DNA from: Amborella trichopoda
Taxonomy: Eukaryota > Streptophyta > Magnoliopsida > Amborellales > Amborellaceae
Assembly (NCBI RefSeq): GCF_000471905.2
Contig: NW_006499563.1
Span: 4,883,832-4,947,831 of the forward strand
DNA length: 64,000 nucleotides
Reading direction: 5' to 3'
Numbering within the stretch: position 1 is the stretch's first letter; each line of letters opens with the position of its first letter. The translations under genes were made by a program, and so were the position numbers. The notes under the pieces were generated by a model that had not been told where the DNA came from, ran no database searches, and was given only the letters and a program-made list of their open reading frames with translations. Shown one piece after another: positions 1 to 10,344 of the stretch.

Positions 1-670
1 AGATTCACAAGAAGCTAGGGTTTTCTTGAGGGTTTTTCTCATTTTCTTTTTGGTTTCAATCTCTCTCTCTAGGGTTTTTTCTATCAGAAGTCTCGATCCC
101 CTCAATTGACCACGAAAAGAGGTCTTATAGGGGTCCAAACTCGTTGGGAAGGATAAGCACCTGTAATAAGCAAATCCTTAGTCAAAAAGTCAAAGTTTGA
201 TGGTCCTAGATTTAGGCGGCATGGGTCGTGTCGCCTGGGCACACCCCATGTCGCCCAAACCAAAACTTGTCAAAATTGAATTTTTTATTTTTAGGCGTGT
301 TTCTCAAGCTCTTGTGAAGCTCTCAAGGAAAATCTGGGTAAATTGGATTTTTTCACTATTTCTAATGATTGTTTTGGTAAAACAGGGCATTTACAAAAAT
401 CTGGGTCAAAACAGGGTTTCTACAAGTGTTCGAGCAGGCAAACTGTTTCCGGATCACATGGTAGGCTATGTGAACTATTGATTTGCATTTACTAGGATAA
501 GTGTGGTCCTATGGGTTCAGAAAACAATAAAATTTGCCATATTTTCAATGAGATGTCTACGGTTGCCCCTCTTTGGTACTCCTTGTCCTTTAAGGGACAG
601 GTAAGTGGAAAAGAAGTTGACACTCTAGTGTTACATGTCCTTCGGGGGGGAGGTGAACATTAATGATTTC
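1..670. other. Non-coding sequence of unknown origin, left edge
   Basis: No convincing gene is visible; the longest open frame (94 codons, 197-481) has no recognisable domain. Around 213-262 there is a pair of GTCGCC words in opposite orientation, the same word family that forms the array at 2330-3070. This suggests one degraded element, possibly an LTR, spans the first 3 kb. Retrotransposon origin is inference from this shared word and from the neighbouring Tat element. Confidence 0.4.
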
Positions 671-1215
671 TTCCTGAGGTCATGTGGTCGGAGGGCACAT
701 CAAGTATCCCTCCAAGTCATTGTGCTCATCGAGCTCACATACTTAGGGTATTTTTCCTCTTAAGGTTTTCAGTGTGAGATGTCGGTGAGTTACACAAGCT
801 TGAAACTCGAGTTGGATTTTCTGGCCATGTCACTTAACTTCAGTGGTTTTGCATTTTGAAATTTTTAACTCTGACATTTTCTTTGATTTCCTTAGTGTTT
901 CCTAAGGCTGTCTATAGGTTTAGGAAAAAAGAGAATAATGCAGACATTGAAAATTTGTTCCTGATGTCACGTGGTCAGAGGGCACACGAACTATCCCTCC
1001 AAGTCATTGCACTCATGGAGATCACCCACCAAGGGCATTTTTCCTCCAAGGGTTTTCGGTGTGAGATGTCAGTGAGTTACACAAGCTTAAAACTCGAGTT
1101 GCATTTTCTTGCCATGCCACTTAACTTCAGTTTCAAATCTGCAAACCTGCATTATCCTGGATTTCCTCAGGGTTTCCAAAGGTTTTCGTTAGGAAAAGGC
1201 TTTCTATAAGAAGAA
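671..1215. repeat. Two-copy direct repeat, about 287-bp period
   Basis: 671-844 and 958-1131 are two versions of the same 174-bp sequence, both running from TTCCTGA(G/T)GTCA to CTTAACTTCAGT. The flanks also resemble each other (GATTTCCT..GTTTCC..AAGG..TTAGGAAAA), so the duplicated unit is nearer 260-287 bp. Frames through either copy are short and share no protein motif, so I treat it as non-coding. Confidence 0.8.
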
Positions 1216-1666
1216 ACTTGTCTGGCTGAATCCGAAGTGAGAGACGAGACAACAATGCGATAATCGCGGCAAACACAGTAATCATCATATACGGGTGTCC
1301 AAGCTCCTTCGTTTTAAAAGTCGTTTTAGAAATTTAAAAGTAGGGGGAGATTTGAAATAGAACCCAGAGCAAGGACAGGTCATGATTTCAACAAAGAAAT
1401 TGAAGGTTCTGAAAATCCAAGACATATAGTGAAAATTTTGAACAGATATTTTAAAAAACAAGGATGGTTAGCAGTTTCAACTCCAGCTGCCATAGGGCCC
1501 CCTAAGTAGTTTAATGTCATGCAGCGATGGACCATACACTCGACCCTTTTACGGCATACAGAGATAGACGTTTGAACAAGGTGGTTGTGACTTGAACACA
1601 TTGAATAGGGTGGTTGTGCCCTGAACACATCCGACATTTTACGTCATACGGGGCTAGATGTTACCT
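1216..1666. other. Unassigned non-coding stretch
   Basis: No domain, RNA gene or long open frame. The last 100 bases contain two GGTGGTTGTG(A/C)CxTGAACACAT phrases (near 1580 and 1609) and CATACxGxGxTAGA phrases that lead into the 41-bp array, so this part looks like the worn edge of that array. Confidence 0.4.
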
Positions 1667-1912
1667 GTCTCGACTCTTTAACGTCGCACGAGTTTGACTT
1701 TTTTCTTGTCTTGGCTCTTTAACATCGCATGAGTTTGATGTTTTTCCTTTCTCGACTCTTTAACGTCGCACGAGTTCAACGTTTTTCCTATCTCGGCTCT
1801 TTAACGTCGCACGAGTTTGATATTTTTCCTGTCTCGGCACTTTAACGTTGCATGAATTTGACATTTTTCCTGTCTCGACTCTTTAACATCGCACGATTTT
1901 GACGTTCTTCCA
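1667..1912. repeat. Tandem array, six copies of a 41-bp unit
   Basis: The core CTCTTTAACGTCGCACGAG recurs at 1674, 1715, 1756, 1797, 1838 and 1879, exactly 41 bp apart. Copies differ by a few substitutions and no length change. Each unit ends in a T-rich stretch of the TTTTTCCTGTCTCG type. Perfect spacing with substitutions only suggests expansion by replication slippage or unequal exchange followed by point mutation. Confidence 0.9.
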
Positions 1913-1918
1913 TTGAAA

Positions 1919-2225
1919 CAGGGTAGTTGTGCCCTGGATCAAACTTTGGTTGGCAGTTTAAGCTCATGCCACCGAGGAGTGTTCGCTCTTTTTAATTTTA
2001 TTTTTTATTTTTTTGAAATTTTGGAAACTTGGTTAGTAGTTTAGAATCATGCCATCGCAGAGTGTTTTTTATTTTTTTTAGTTTTTAAGAAATTTTCTGG
2101 AAAATTTGTTGGCAGTTTAGGCTCATGCCACAAGGGAGCGTTGTCTTTTTTATTTTTATTTTAATTTTTTTTTTTTTAAATTGGGTGGCAGTTTAGGCTC
2201 ATGCCACCATGGAGCGTTTTTATTT
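1919..2225. repeat. Tandem array, about four copies of a 75-85-bp unit
   Basis: The phrase GGCAGTTTAGGCTCATGCCAC followed by a G-rich GGAGCGTT and a long T/A-rich spacer recurs near 1952, 2035, 2111 and 2188. The T-rich spacers vary in length, which explains the uneven period. No coding potential. Confidence 0.8.
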
Positions 2226-2329
2226 TAAAACTTAATAAAAATATTTGAAATGATCATAAAAAACCATGACAAACCATGTTTGATCCTTGGAAGTCAATTT
2301 GTTTTTTTACAAAAAAACGTTTGAGTGAC

Positions 2330-3070
2330 ATAGAGCGTGTCGCCCGGGTGGCACCGATGGTGTCCCTCAGGTTTGGGTCACATAGCTGGTGTTGTCTACT
2401 AAAAAAAAGCTTTATTTATTTATTTAAAGTTTGGGAATAAAAACAAAGAGGTTTTGACAAAAAAAACTTTGGCGACCCAGTGGTGTCGCTCGGCCGACAC
2501 TAGGAGTGTCGCTCATAAAAGTTGGGATTTAAATGGGTATGAGAGATGTGGGCAACACCAGTGGTGTCGCCCAGGTGACACGTGTAGTGTCGCCCACTCA
2601 GGCTGAGCGACACTAGGCGTGTCGCCCAAAAAGAATATATATATATATATTATTTTTTTTCTATTATTGATTAACGTGTTGGGCGACATGGACAATGTTG
2701 CCCCAGAGGCACGCCTAGTGCCGCTAAGCAAAAAAAAAAATTCCGTTTTTTTTTGTATCAGGTTGGCCGACTCGGTCCGTGTCGCCGGAGCACTAGGCAT
2801 GTCGCTTGGGCGGCACGAGATGTGCTGCCAAGCAAAAAAAAAATTTCTCTTTTTTCTGTATTAGGTTGGGCGACACGGACCGTGTCGCCTGGGCAGCACA
2901 TGGCATGTCGCCCAAGCGTCACGAGGTGTGTCGCTTGAGTAGTACGAGACGTGCCTCCAAGCAATTTTTTTTTTCTTTTTTTTTTGTATCTGCTGAGGCG
3001 ACATAGGTCGTGTCGCCTGGGTGGCACGAGGCGTGTCATCTGGGTGGCATGAGACGTGCTGCCAAGCAAA
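2330..3070. repeat. Palindromic GTCGCC minisatellite
   Basis: Repeated units of about 110-135 bp contain GGCGACA...TGTCGCC arms, an AGCA(C/A)GAG-type phrase and homopolymer A or T spacers. The clearest copy, 2869-2889, is a palindrome with 10-bp arms GGCGACACGG/CCGTGTCGCC around a single A. Other copies lie near 2335, 2575, 2605, 2683, 2765, 2905 and 2997. All six frames are open by chance over parts of the array, so translated ORFs here are artefacts of the repeat. Confidence 0.85.
2635..2653. repeat. (AT)n microsatellite
   Basis: A simple alternating AT run followed by a T run sits inside a GTCGCC array spacer. Confidence 0.9.
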
Positions 3071-3076
3071 AACGTT

Positions 3077-3102
3077 TTATATATATATATATATATATAT
3101 AT
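3077..3102. repeat. (TA)n microsatellite
   Basis: About 13 uninterrupted TA dinucleotides close the GTCGCC array. Confidence 0.95.
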
Positions 3103-3984
3103 TGTCCCTGTTGGGGGGGTCTTTTAACTTATACATGTGCAGTTGATTCATTGAAGTAGAGTAGAACACTTTCTTTGCACACACTTTCCAAACTAAATTG
3201 TTACAAACTCAGCCCCCTAGTTGTAGGGTCTTTGTCTCGAATTTCCAGCTATTGGGACATCGTACTCACACACGGGGATGAGCTTGACTCATTTTGCCTC
3301 AGGGGATCCAGTCAAGAGAAAATTGCTCTTAGACTAGCCACTATCATCATTGGCGAGATTCACCCATCTCCGATATGTGGTAGTTGGTTGTTATACTCAC
3401 ACAACCATGGAGTGCTCGGCTAGTTTCAATCCTTCATAACAGGCATTGGAAGTTGGCTTAGAGAGCGAGGCCAACGTGACTAATAGTTTAGCCTCTTGTC
3501 GTGATGGAGGAAGTCCTTTCTAAAAAAGGTTTTGTCTTTAAAAATGGATGAATTAAAAGTGAATTTGGAAAGCATTTTCAAAAGGGACAAGCCTTATAGT
3601 TTCGCCACCTGTGGCCCCTTTGGTGGTCATTCTCTTTATCATGTTTTACCCAAAGATGATGGATGGATTTTCTAGTGGTATCATGAGAACTTAAAGGGTC
3701 TCGAAGTTGTCTTTTTACCATTGGTGCTTTCATTGTGCGCTTCACGAGTTCATAAAGAGTTCTCTGGATTCTTACCGGGCTTCCATCTTGAGGAGGTCTT
3801 GACGTTCTCTAGGGTTCATCGAAATCACTTCGGGCTTCCATTCATGTCACCCTCCCACATCTTTCTGAGTTTATTTTGTTGAGAAACTGTAGGGTTTAGG
3901 AAGAGTCTTCGTCCTCAGGGTCTGCTTGGGCAGTTTTGTTGGAAGTTGCAAATACGTGTTTGTATTTAAGTGTCTTGAGTCGAA
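3103..3984. other. Non-coding region downstream (minus strand) of the T1 polyprotein
   Basis: By position this should hold the 3' untranslated region and possibly the polypurine tract (PPT) and 3' LTR start of T1. A purine-rich minus-strand word CTAGGGGGCTGAG (about 3209-3221) is a possible PPT, but no LTR copy exists on the other side of T1 to confirm it. No gene recognised. Confidence 0.35.
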
Positions 3985-4159
3985 AGCTCCTTCTTGGAGT
4001 TTTTTTTTTTTTACTCGTGATGCCTTTTCAGGTTTTCATCACGTCCATTTTTTATTTTTTTTTACCCGTGGTGCCTTTTCAAGTTTTCAACACGTCTATT
4101 TTTTTTTTATTTTTTTATTTTTGATTCCTTGTCATGTTTTCATCATGCTTTTGAGCCCG
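3985..4159 (-). repeat. T1 3'-UTR micro-repeat (AAAAGGCAxCACGxGTAAAA)
   Basis: Just after the polyprotein stop, read on the minus strand, two near-identical units end in GGCACCACGGGTAAAA and GGCATCACGAGTAAAA, separated by A-runs and TGAAAACxTG. The same phrase recurs on the plus strand at 42405-42615, 48600-48725 and 51760-51960, close to the 3' ends of the pol-less elements. Confidence 0.65.
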
Positions 4160-5340
4160 TTATGGGTAGTATTTTTTGAGATACATTGCATTAATGGGGT
4201 CGTTGAATTCGTAGCCCTCATGAATATTGATATTGTAAGAATTTCCTGTCTACGATTGGGTAACCACNNNNNNNNNNNNNNNNNNNNTTCTTAGAATTGT
4301 CGAGGAACAACTTTCCTTTGGTATGCCCTCTCGATTCTAGTTTGGTAAGCAATAATATTTTGTGTTGCTCGTAGTCTTTCATCCAAATTAACATGGGCAA
4401 TGATTTGTGCTTTGATCTTTTGTTTCTCATCTAAATTTATGTGAATAAGCACGTGGATAGGTGGTATCTCAACTTCAATGGGTAGCACTGCCTCCATCTC
4501 GTACAGCAATGAGCATGGGGTCATGCCAGTAGAAGTCTTCTCAATTGTCCGGTAGGCCCATAGTGCGTCGTTTAGCTATTCGTGCCAATCTTTGCCACCT
4601 TCTATTATTCTATCTATTATTCTAAGAAGTCCTTTATTTGTGGCTTCTACTTGTCTATTTCCTTGAAGGTAGTAAGGTGTGGAGAATTTATGTGTTATCC
4701 CAAACCTTTTGCACATTTTAGTGACCTTTTCATTTTTGAGATTGGATCCATTGTCAATGGTGGTTGACTCAAGAACACCGAAACAGAATACGATATTGTT
4801 CTTTATGAAACAAGCAACATGTTGGCCTTCAATTTTAACAAATGATGTGGCCTCTACCCATTTGGTGAAGTATTCTGTAGCTGTTAATATAAAACGGTGG
4901 TCGTTTGAGGCTGTTGGTGATATCATTCCAATGACATCAAGACCCCACATGGCGAAGGGCCATACGGGTGGTGTTGAGTTGAGTGATGCGGACGGTGCAT
5001 GGATGAGATATCCATAGAGTTGAAATTTGGAACACCTCTTAACGAACTTCCAGCAGTCTTCAACCATGGTGGTCCAGTAAGAGCCTTGGCGCCAGATTTT
5101 TTGAGCTAAGGTGGCTACTCCAGAGTGACCTCCTTCATTGTATAACTCTGTCAATACTTGGTCAATTTCTGGCAGATCGAGGCACCGTAAAATGATGTCA
5201 TCAAAAGACTTTTTGAATAGAAGATCACCTCTTACTAAGAATCCCATAGAAAACCTTCGAAGGGCTTTTTTATCCTTTCTGACTGCTAATTTGGGGTACA
5301 AACCATCTTTTAGCAGGGACAAAACATTGTGGAACCACAA
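4160..5340 (-). pseudogene. pol: T1 integrase and C-terminal end of pol
   Basis: Retroviral-type integrase of a Tat-lineage Ty3/gypsy element, which joins element cDNA to host DNA in the nucleus. The zinc-binding start is decayed: the first His of HHCC is replaced (ELYNEGGHSG) and the last Cys is Phe (CSKFQ). In the catalytic core the three acidic residues survive: Asp in GLDVIGM, Asp in TTIDNGSN and Glu in RQVEATNKG. After a TGA/TAA-type break near 4573 the frame continues with TPCSLLYEMEAVLPIEVEIP, the typical tail, across the N gap to a stop at 4160-4162 preceded by EFNDPINAMYLKKYYP. Broken by a stop and by the gap, so not functional as it stands. Confidence 0.9.
4268..4287. other. Assembly gap, 20 N
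   Basis: Twenty N bases interrupt the C-terminal pol region of T1. The coding logic resumes on the far side with the expected protein end, so the missing DNA is probably small to moderate; the run of exactly 20 may be a placeholder rather than a measured length. Confidence 0.98.
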
Positions 5341-5343
5341 ATT

Positions 5344-5872
5344 TTACTTAACTAGTGCCTTTGAGGCCACTTCCCCATCATTCTCCTTTTCTTGCTCTAT
5401 TTCTTTTTTAATCCTTGGTAGGGAAAGGTCATGTTTATTTATGATGTAGAATGACCGCGTGATGATTTTCGGAGGAATATCAACCATTGAAGCAAGGGTC
5501 ACAAGGGTATTGGCGAACCAATTATTTTCCCTAGTTACGTGTTGACAGGGGATTTTCTTAAAGTATGGAATCATTTTTCCACCTTTTCTTGAAAGGGTTT
5601 GAGCTTTTCTTCTTTCACCTTCCAAATCCCTTGAACTTGGTTTATGATGAGTAAAGAGTCACCAATCACTCGTATTTGCTGGATTTTTATTCCCATGGCG
5701 TTCTCAAGCCCAACTATCAAGGCTTCATATTCAGCAATGTTATTGGTACATGGGAAATTCAACCTAATGGCTGTTGGCATTAAAATCTTCTCGGGTGAGC
5801 ATAGTATGACTCCTATACCTGACATGTATTCGTTCTTTGCACTGTCGAAGTATAGCTCCCAAATTGAATCCT
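5344..5872 (-). pseudogene. pol: T1 second, archaeal-type RNase H (aRNH)
   Basis: This is the extra RNase H that defines the Tat lineage (Ogre/Retand relatives), placed between the ordinary RNase H and integrase. It would degrade RNA in RNA-DNA hybrids. Visible landmarks are WELYFDSAKNEY (first Asp), NNIAEYEALIVGLENA (catalytic Glu), RVIGDSLLIINQVQG (second Asp) and QHVTRENNWFANTLVTLAS, where the usual ADALA Asp is Asn. One frame shift lies near 5600, so two overlapping frames are needed to read the domain. Conserved residues outside the break suggest it was once active. Confidence 0.85.
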
Positions 5873-5989
5873 CGATTGTGAAGAGGTTCTCATCAGGGAG
5901 ATCCGTGTTGACAGGAGTGTTATCTGACAGTGTGTATTCAACTAAATGATCAGCAATAGCTTGTCCTTCGACCTATTTTTGAGTGACAT

Positions 5990-6440
5990 ACTCGATCTTG
6001 AACTCGTTCATTAGCATTCTGTAGTTCGTCAAACGCCCGTTAAGGACTGGTCTTTCCAATAGGTACTTGAGTGGGTCAATTTTTGATATGAGCTTGACTG
6101 AATGATAGAAGATATAGTGTCTTAATTTCTGCATGACAAAAGTGTTAAGTAGTGTTTCTCTACATCCGTGTATCTGTCTCATAGTCGACCATGGTTTTGC
6201 TGATATAGTATATTGTTTGTTCTTTTGCATGGTCGTTATATTGTCCTAACATTGCCCCCATGGTCTTTTCTTTCACTGAAATGTATAGGAACATGGGTTT
6301 ATCGAGACTAGAAGGACTAAGGATGGAAGGCTTAGTGAGGTACTCCTTGATTTGATCGAACGATTCTTGGCATTCATTGTCCCATATGAATGGGGAGTCC
6401 ATCTTAAGGAGTCTATTGAATGGTGCGCACTTATCCGCCA
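5990..6440 (-). pseudogene. pol: T1 first RNase H (gRNH), catalytically degenerate
   Basis: RT thumb and connection followed by the standard gypsy RNase H position: FIWDNECQESFDQIKEYL, then KPMFLYISVKEKTMGAML and IYYISKTMVDYETDTRM. The Asp expected in the first strand (Y(T/L)D) is Ser here, as is usual in Tat elements that carry a second RNase H. Beyond 6160 the reading frame is broken by stops, and fragments such as LLERPVLNGRLTNYRMLMNEF remain recognisable. Confidence 0.8.
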
Positions 6441-7354
6441 GTTGTGAAATGAAACGCCTTATGGCTTGTATGCGACCTTAAAGCCCATGGATTTCTCTGA
6501 CGTTTCAAGGAGAACACATTTCAGTGATGACTCGTATTTTGGACGGGTCCACCTCAATACCTTTTTGGCTTACTATAAAGCCTAGTAATTCGCCATACTC
6601 AACTCTAAAGGCACATTTTTGTGGATTGAGTTTGACTTGATGTTTCTGAACTCTTTCGAAAATGGTTCTTAGGTTGGTGAGATGATCAGACCTGGTCTTT
6701 GACTTGACCAGAATGTCGTCGACATAGTCTTTCATAACGGTAATCATTCGATCATGGAAGATGCTAGTCATTGCCAGTTGATAAGTTTATCCTGCGTTTT
6801 TGATACCGAAGGGCATGACTTTGTAACAATAGATTCCCCATTGTGTCATGAATGACATCTTGGTTTGGTCTTCTTCTGCCATGAGGATTTGGTTGTAACT
6901 CGATAAGCCTTCCAAGAATGACAACATCTCATGATCCGCAGTATTGTCGAACAAGGCATCTATGTTTGGTAACAGAAAATTGTCTTTGGGACATACCTTA
7001 TTATCATCTCTGTAATCGACTCGGATCCTCCCATTTTTCTTTGGTACGACCACCATGTTGGCCAACCATTCTGAATAATCGATGGAAGTAAGGAACCTTG
7101 TCTTGAGTAGTTTGTCAATTTCTTCTTTGATTTTGAGCTCGAGGTGGGTCTTTTGACTTCGAAGTTTCTGCCTTACAGACCACCAATGTGGGATCTAGCC
7201 CTAACATATCATTGTATGACCAGGCAAAGACATCGTGATATTCCTTGAGAAAGGAAATCACATTTCCCCACTCCTTAGAAGATAAGGAGGTTCTAATCTT
7301 GGTTAACCTTTGGTCCTTCTCAGTTCTTAGGTTTACGTCAATCGTCTCTTCCAT
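6441..7354 (-). pseudogene. pol: T1 reverse transcriptase
   Basis: Copies element RNA into DNA in cytoplasmic capsids. Upstream, LSSKEWGNVISFLKEYHDVF and AWSYNDMLGLDPTLV form the usual pre-RT linker. The fingers/palm follow: WLANMVVVPKKNGRIRVDYRD, then FLEGLSSYNQILMAEEDQTK, CYKVMPFGIKNAG and the catalytic YVDDILVKS (YVDD at 6715-6726). GELLGFIVSQKGIEVDPSKI ends the palm. Stops occur near 7120, 6785 and 6500. Apart from these breaks the domain is nearly complete, which makes it suitable for phylogenetic placement. Confidence 0.92.
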
Positions 7355-8098
7355 GATAGCAGTTGGGTCACCATCTTCTTGAATTGCTCAACATGGGAAG
7401 TAAGTTCCTCAGGTTGAGAAATTTCTTCAGACTCTGGACTCTCTTGATCATCATCTTGGTTGTCCAATTCATCGTCTCGGGTATTATGCATCGTTATTGG
7501 GCTACCTTGAGTGAACGTCGTTTTTTAAAATTCTTTTTAATTATTATCAGCTTTATCATGTTTTGAATTTTCCATGGTTTTTGAAATATTGGAAAAGTTT
7601 CCCCATGTGGGACTCGCGAGAGAAATGTTGGGGACTGGACATGCAAGATGGTTAGATGGCTACCCCGGGCCTATCTATTTTTTGGCATCGAGACTTGAAG
7701 GTGCCTCCGGTATGCTTCTAGCGATTCTTGAGATAAAGGAATGATCGACCAATTTCGTCCCTAGGTTGGTGTTGGTTTTTTATGAGCTCCCTTGGCTATG
7801 TTAGAGCCAACTGTGCACACCTCCTCTAGATTCAGGTTAGCAAATAGGACTTTAATTCCTAGTCCTTGTGTATGTTGAGATGTGGAAGAGGGACTAACCC
7901 CTGTTTGGGATTCGAGGATCACTTTCGACCATTTTGGAGGACAGGCATAAAGAGGATCGAGGCTTTGAATGCTCCTTGATATGAAGCACGGAGGGCTTGA
8001 AGGCTTTAGCTAACTTTGCAATAGGGTGAGACTACACCCGAGCCCTCTTCGATCCCCTTCTCCAGCTTTGGCTTCAGGTGATGTAGAAATCACATCTG
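7355..8098 (-). other. T1 protease-RT spacer
   Basis: Polyprotein linker without a defined enzyme domain. On the minus strand near 7395-7475 it reads acidic (DDELDNQDDDQESPESEEIS), a pattern common in Tat linkers. Stops and shifts are frequent. The plus-strand frame at 7363-7566 is a shadow. Confidence 0.6.
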
Positions 8099-8990
8099 TT
8101 AGGCCTTGCTCTTGACTTCCCAAACCATAACCAAGTTGGAAACCTTGGGATAAGAGTATGTGTCAGGCTTCGAGGAACTCGAAGCCGTATCAATGTTGGC
8201 ATTGGATAATCTCCTCCATAGATGCAGAAGTTTGCAAAATTTGAGGAATGGGGTCGTCGCTTCTAGGCGTAAAGTGGAACAATCAGCTTGCTCGAAGGAA
8301 GCGAATAGGATTTCCCCAAGCAAGACCCTTACGTCTAGCTTTCTACTATGTGTGCTAGGATTAAGAAAAGAAGGGGGGTCAACACAATCCTTTGCAACGT
8401 CATTTTTGTTTAGAAGTTTTAGGCATTGATGTAGCATGGAGGCGACCACGAGGTTTTTGTGGAGCCTGGGTCTTCCTAGCTGCATGTTGAAAGAAGGTTT
8501 TATGTCCAAGACATAAAACTTTATCGGCTGAATGGTGGGGCCAATCTTTCGTGTGACAGGTAATATGCCCTCAGCCTGCCTCTTGGTCCCATCATATGCC
8601 GCGATGGTTAACTGAAACGGTTCGAAGTCATCTGGACTTTTGCCTATCTACTTTACTGTTTTCATAGGGCATATATTTCGGGATGCCCCATTATCAACTA
8701 GCACTCTCCTTATCTCATATCCTTTCATGAAAATGGTGATATGAATAGCCTGGACGTGAACGCGATTGACATTAGCCTAGATGTCATTGTCCGTGAGTAT
8801 GATTGGCGTTGGTGCCATTAGTTGGTTGATCATCTCGCACAACTCATCCAGTTGTGTGTTGCTTAGAATGTGGGTCTTAGCAAGAACCTTTTCAATTTGC
8901 GCTCTATGTGCCAGCGAATTCGCAAGAAGCTCCAAGATGGAGATTTGAGCTTGGATCTTCCCGAGAAGAGCCAGTAGATCTTAGGTGGTT
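8099..8990 (-). pseudogene. pol: T1 aspartic protease region
   Basis: Retropepsin-like protease that would cleave Gag-Pol. The active-site loop reads VLVDNGASRNICPM at about 8668-8710, with Asn where many retropepsins have Thr. The flap side is QLTIAAYDGTKRQAEG and the C-terminal hallmark is FNMQLGRPRLHKNLVVAS, which corresponds to the LGRPW motif of plant gypsy proteases. One TAG interrupts the frame just after PMKTVK and another lies upstream near 8779. The 8099-8509 frame continues as a spacer of no known function. Confidence 0.82.
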
Positions 8991-9017
8991 GTGGATCATT
9001 GACTTATGTTATTAGGC

Positions 9018-10332
9018 TCATGTCCGCACTGCTGGTGGTGGTTTGGCTGATGAAGCGGCTCCCATTCTTTCATCAGGAGTGTTCGCCATCAATTGGATGG
9101 TTTTGAACACTCGACCTCTTAGGGTTAAGGAATCAAATTTATCAGTCTGGAGCTCGATAGGGTCAGCCCTAGCAAGAGTAATAGGAGACCTCGAGGTGTT
9201 GGCCCCTTGTTTGGAAGATGATCCCTTTTCATCAGCTTTGACCATGTCAATCTCGAGGGCATCATCTTCGTCATACTGGTCCCACTTAGGAGCATCATCA
9301 AAGTTCGGCACTGAAAGTATCCTCTAAGAAGACTCAAACAATCTTCTTCAACTTCTTGGAGATGATGATCACAAGCAAATATGAATTGGCTAGGATCATC
9401 TTCTTCGTCTACGTTTTCAATCATGTGAATGATAACATCCTCCGTAGAGTTACTCAGAGCTCTCGTTTCTTTGGTCGTTGTGGCCGTATTTTTTGGGAGA
9501 GGGTTTGTGAAGATACCCATTTTTTGATTAAGTTCTTCAACAAGTTGATTTCTAGGTCCGACAGTGATGTCGCCTCTATTATGGGCATGGTGTCTATGCC
9601 ACTTACACAATCTGTTCTTATCCTTAACCTCAAATGGCAGTTCAAATGGTGGTGGGAGTTGACCAATGTTATTCTTCAAGAGTAACACCAGCACTTTTTC
9701 TAACGCGTCTTTGAGAGGAGTGAAGTTGTCCTCTCGCCTTCAATTGTTTTTTTGAGCGTTAGCTCTAGGCTGGCCCCTTCAATTTTGATTCCTATTATTG
9801 TGCTGGGTGACTGAACCCTGAGGCGGTCCATTAATGATAATTTCGTTAACCTGACCGGAAGATTTCCCCTTGCTGCTGCTCTTATTTTTATTTTGAGGAT
9901 TCGTGATGGGTTTGTTATTGGGCCTAATACTGAGGAGTGTCCCTCTCACCCTTTCATGTCGCGCCACCTGCTCGATCATGGAGTCGAAAGAGTGGGGGAT
10001 AAGTCCCTGTCAAAAGAAGGTCATGTATTCTGAAGCTACATTTTCTAAGGGCCATGAAGATTTTAGTTGGGGCCGTGAGTGGACATTCGATGACCCGCAT
10101 CGTCGCCTCATGAAATCGACCGATAAAATCCTTGAAGGATTCTCCTAGGTTTTGTTGCGTTGCACTGCGCTCACCCAAGGAAAGAGATCTTGATGTCGAC
10201 CAACGGTAATGAGAGACGAACTTGTTGAACATTTCATCTGGAGTTATGCGTGGTTGAGTAGTCATTATTCTCTAATTCCAGTTTAAAGCCTCACCGGTCA
10301 GGGCCTTTTGGTCATTGTACCTAATTTTAGGA
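9018..10332 (-). pseudogene. gag: T1 gag, 5'-truncated
   Basis: Capsid/nucleocapsid protein of T1. The retained part begins at NDQKALTGEALNWN (about 10330), the capsid strand normally followed by a Trp-rich helix. It continues with MTTQPRITPDEMFNKFVSHY, GESFKDFIGRFHEATMRV and a His/Arg-rich linker, and ends with a single knuckle-like LCKWHRHHAHNRGDI near 9580. The N-terminal half of gag, the PBS and the 5' LTR are missing because sequence from element A abuts at about 10335-10345. At least four frame breaks are needed to read it. Confidence 0.8.
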
Positions 10333-10344
10333 TTTTATTCTAAT

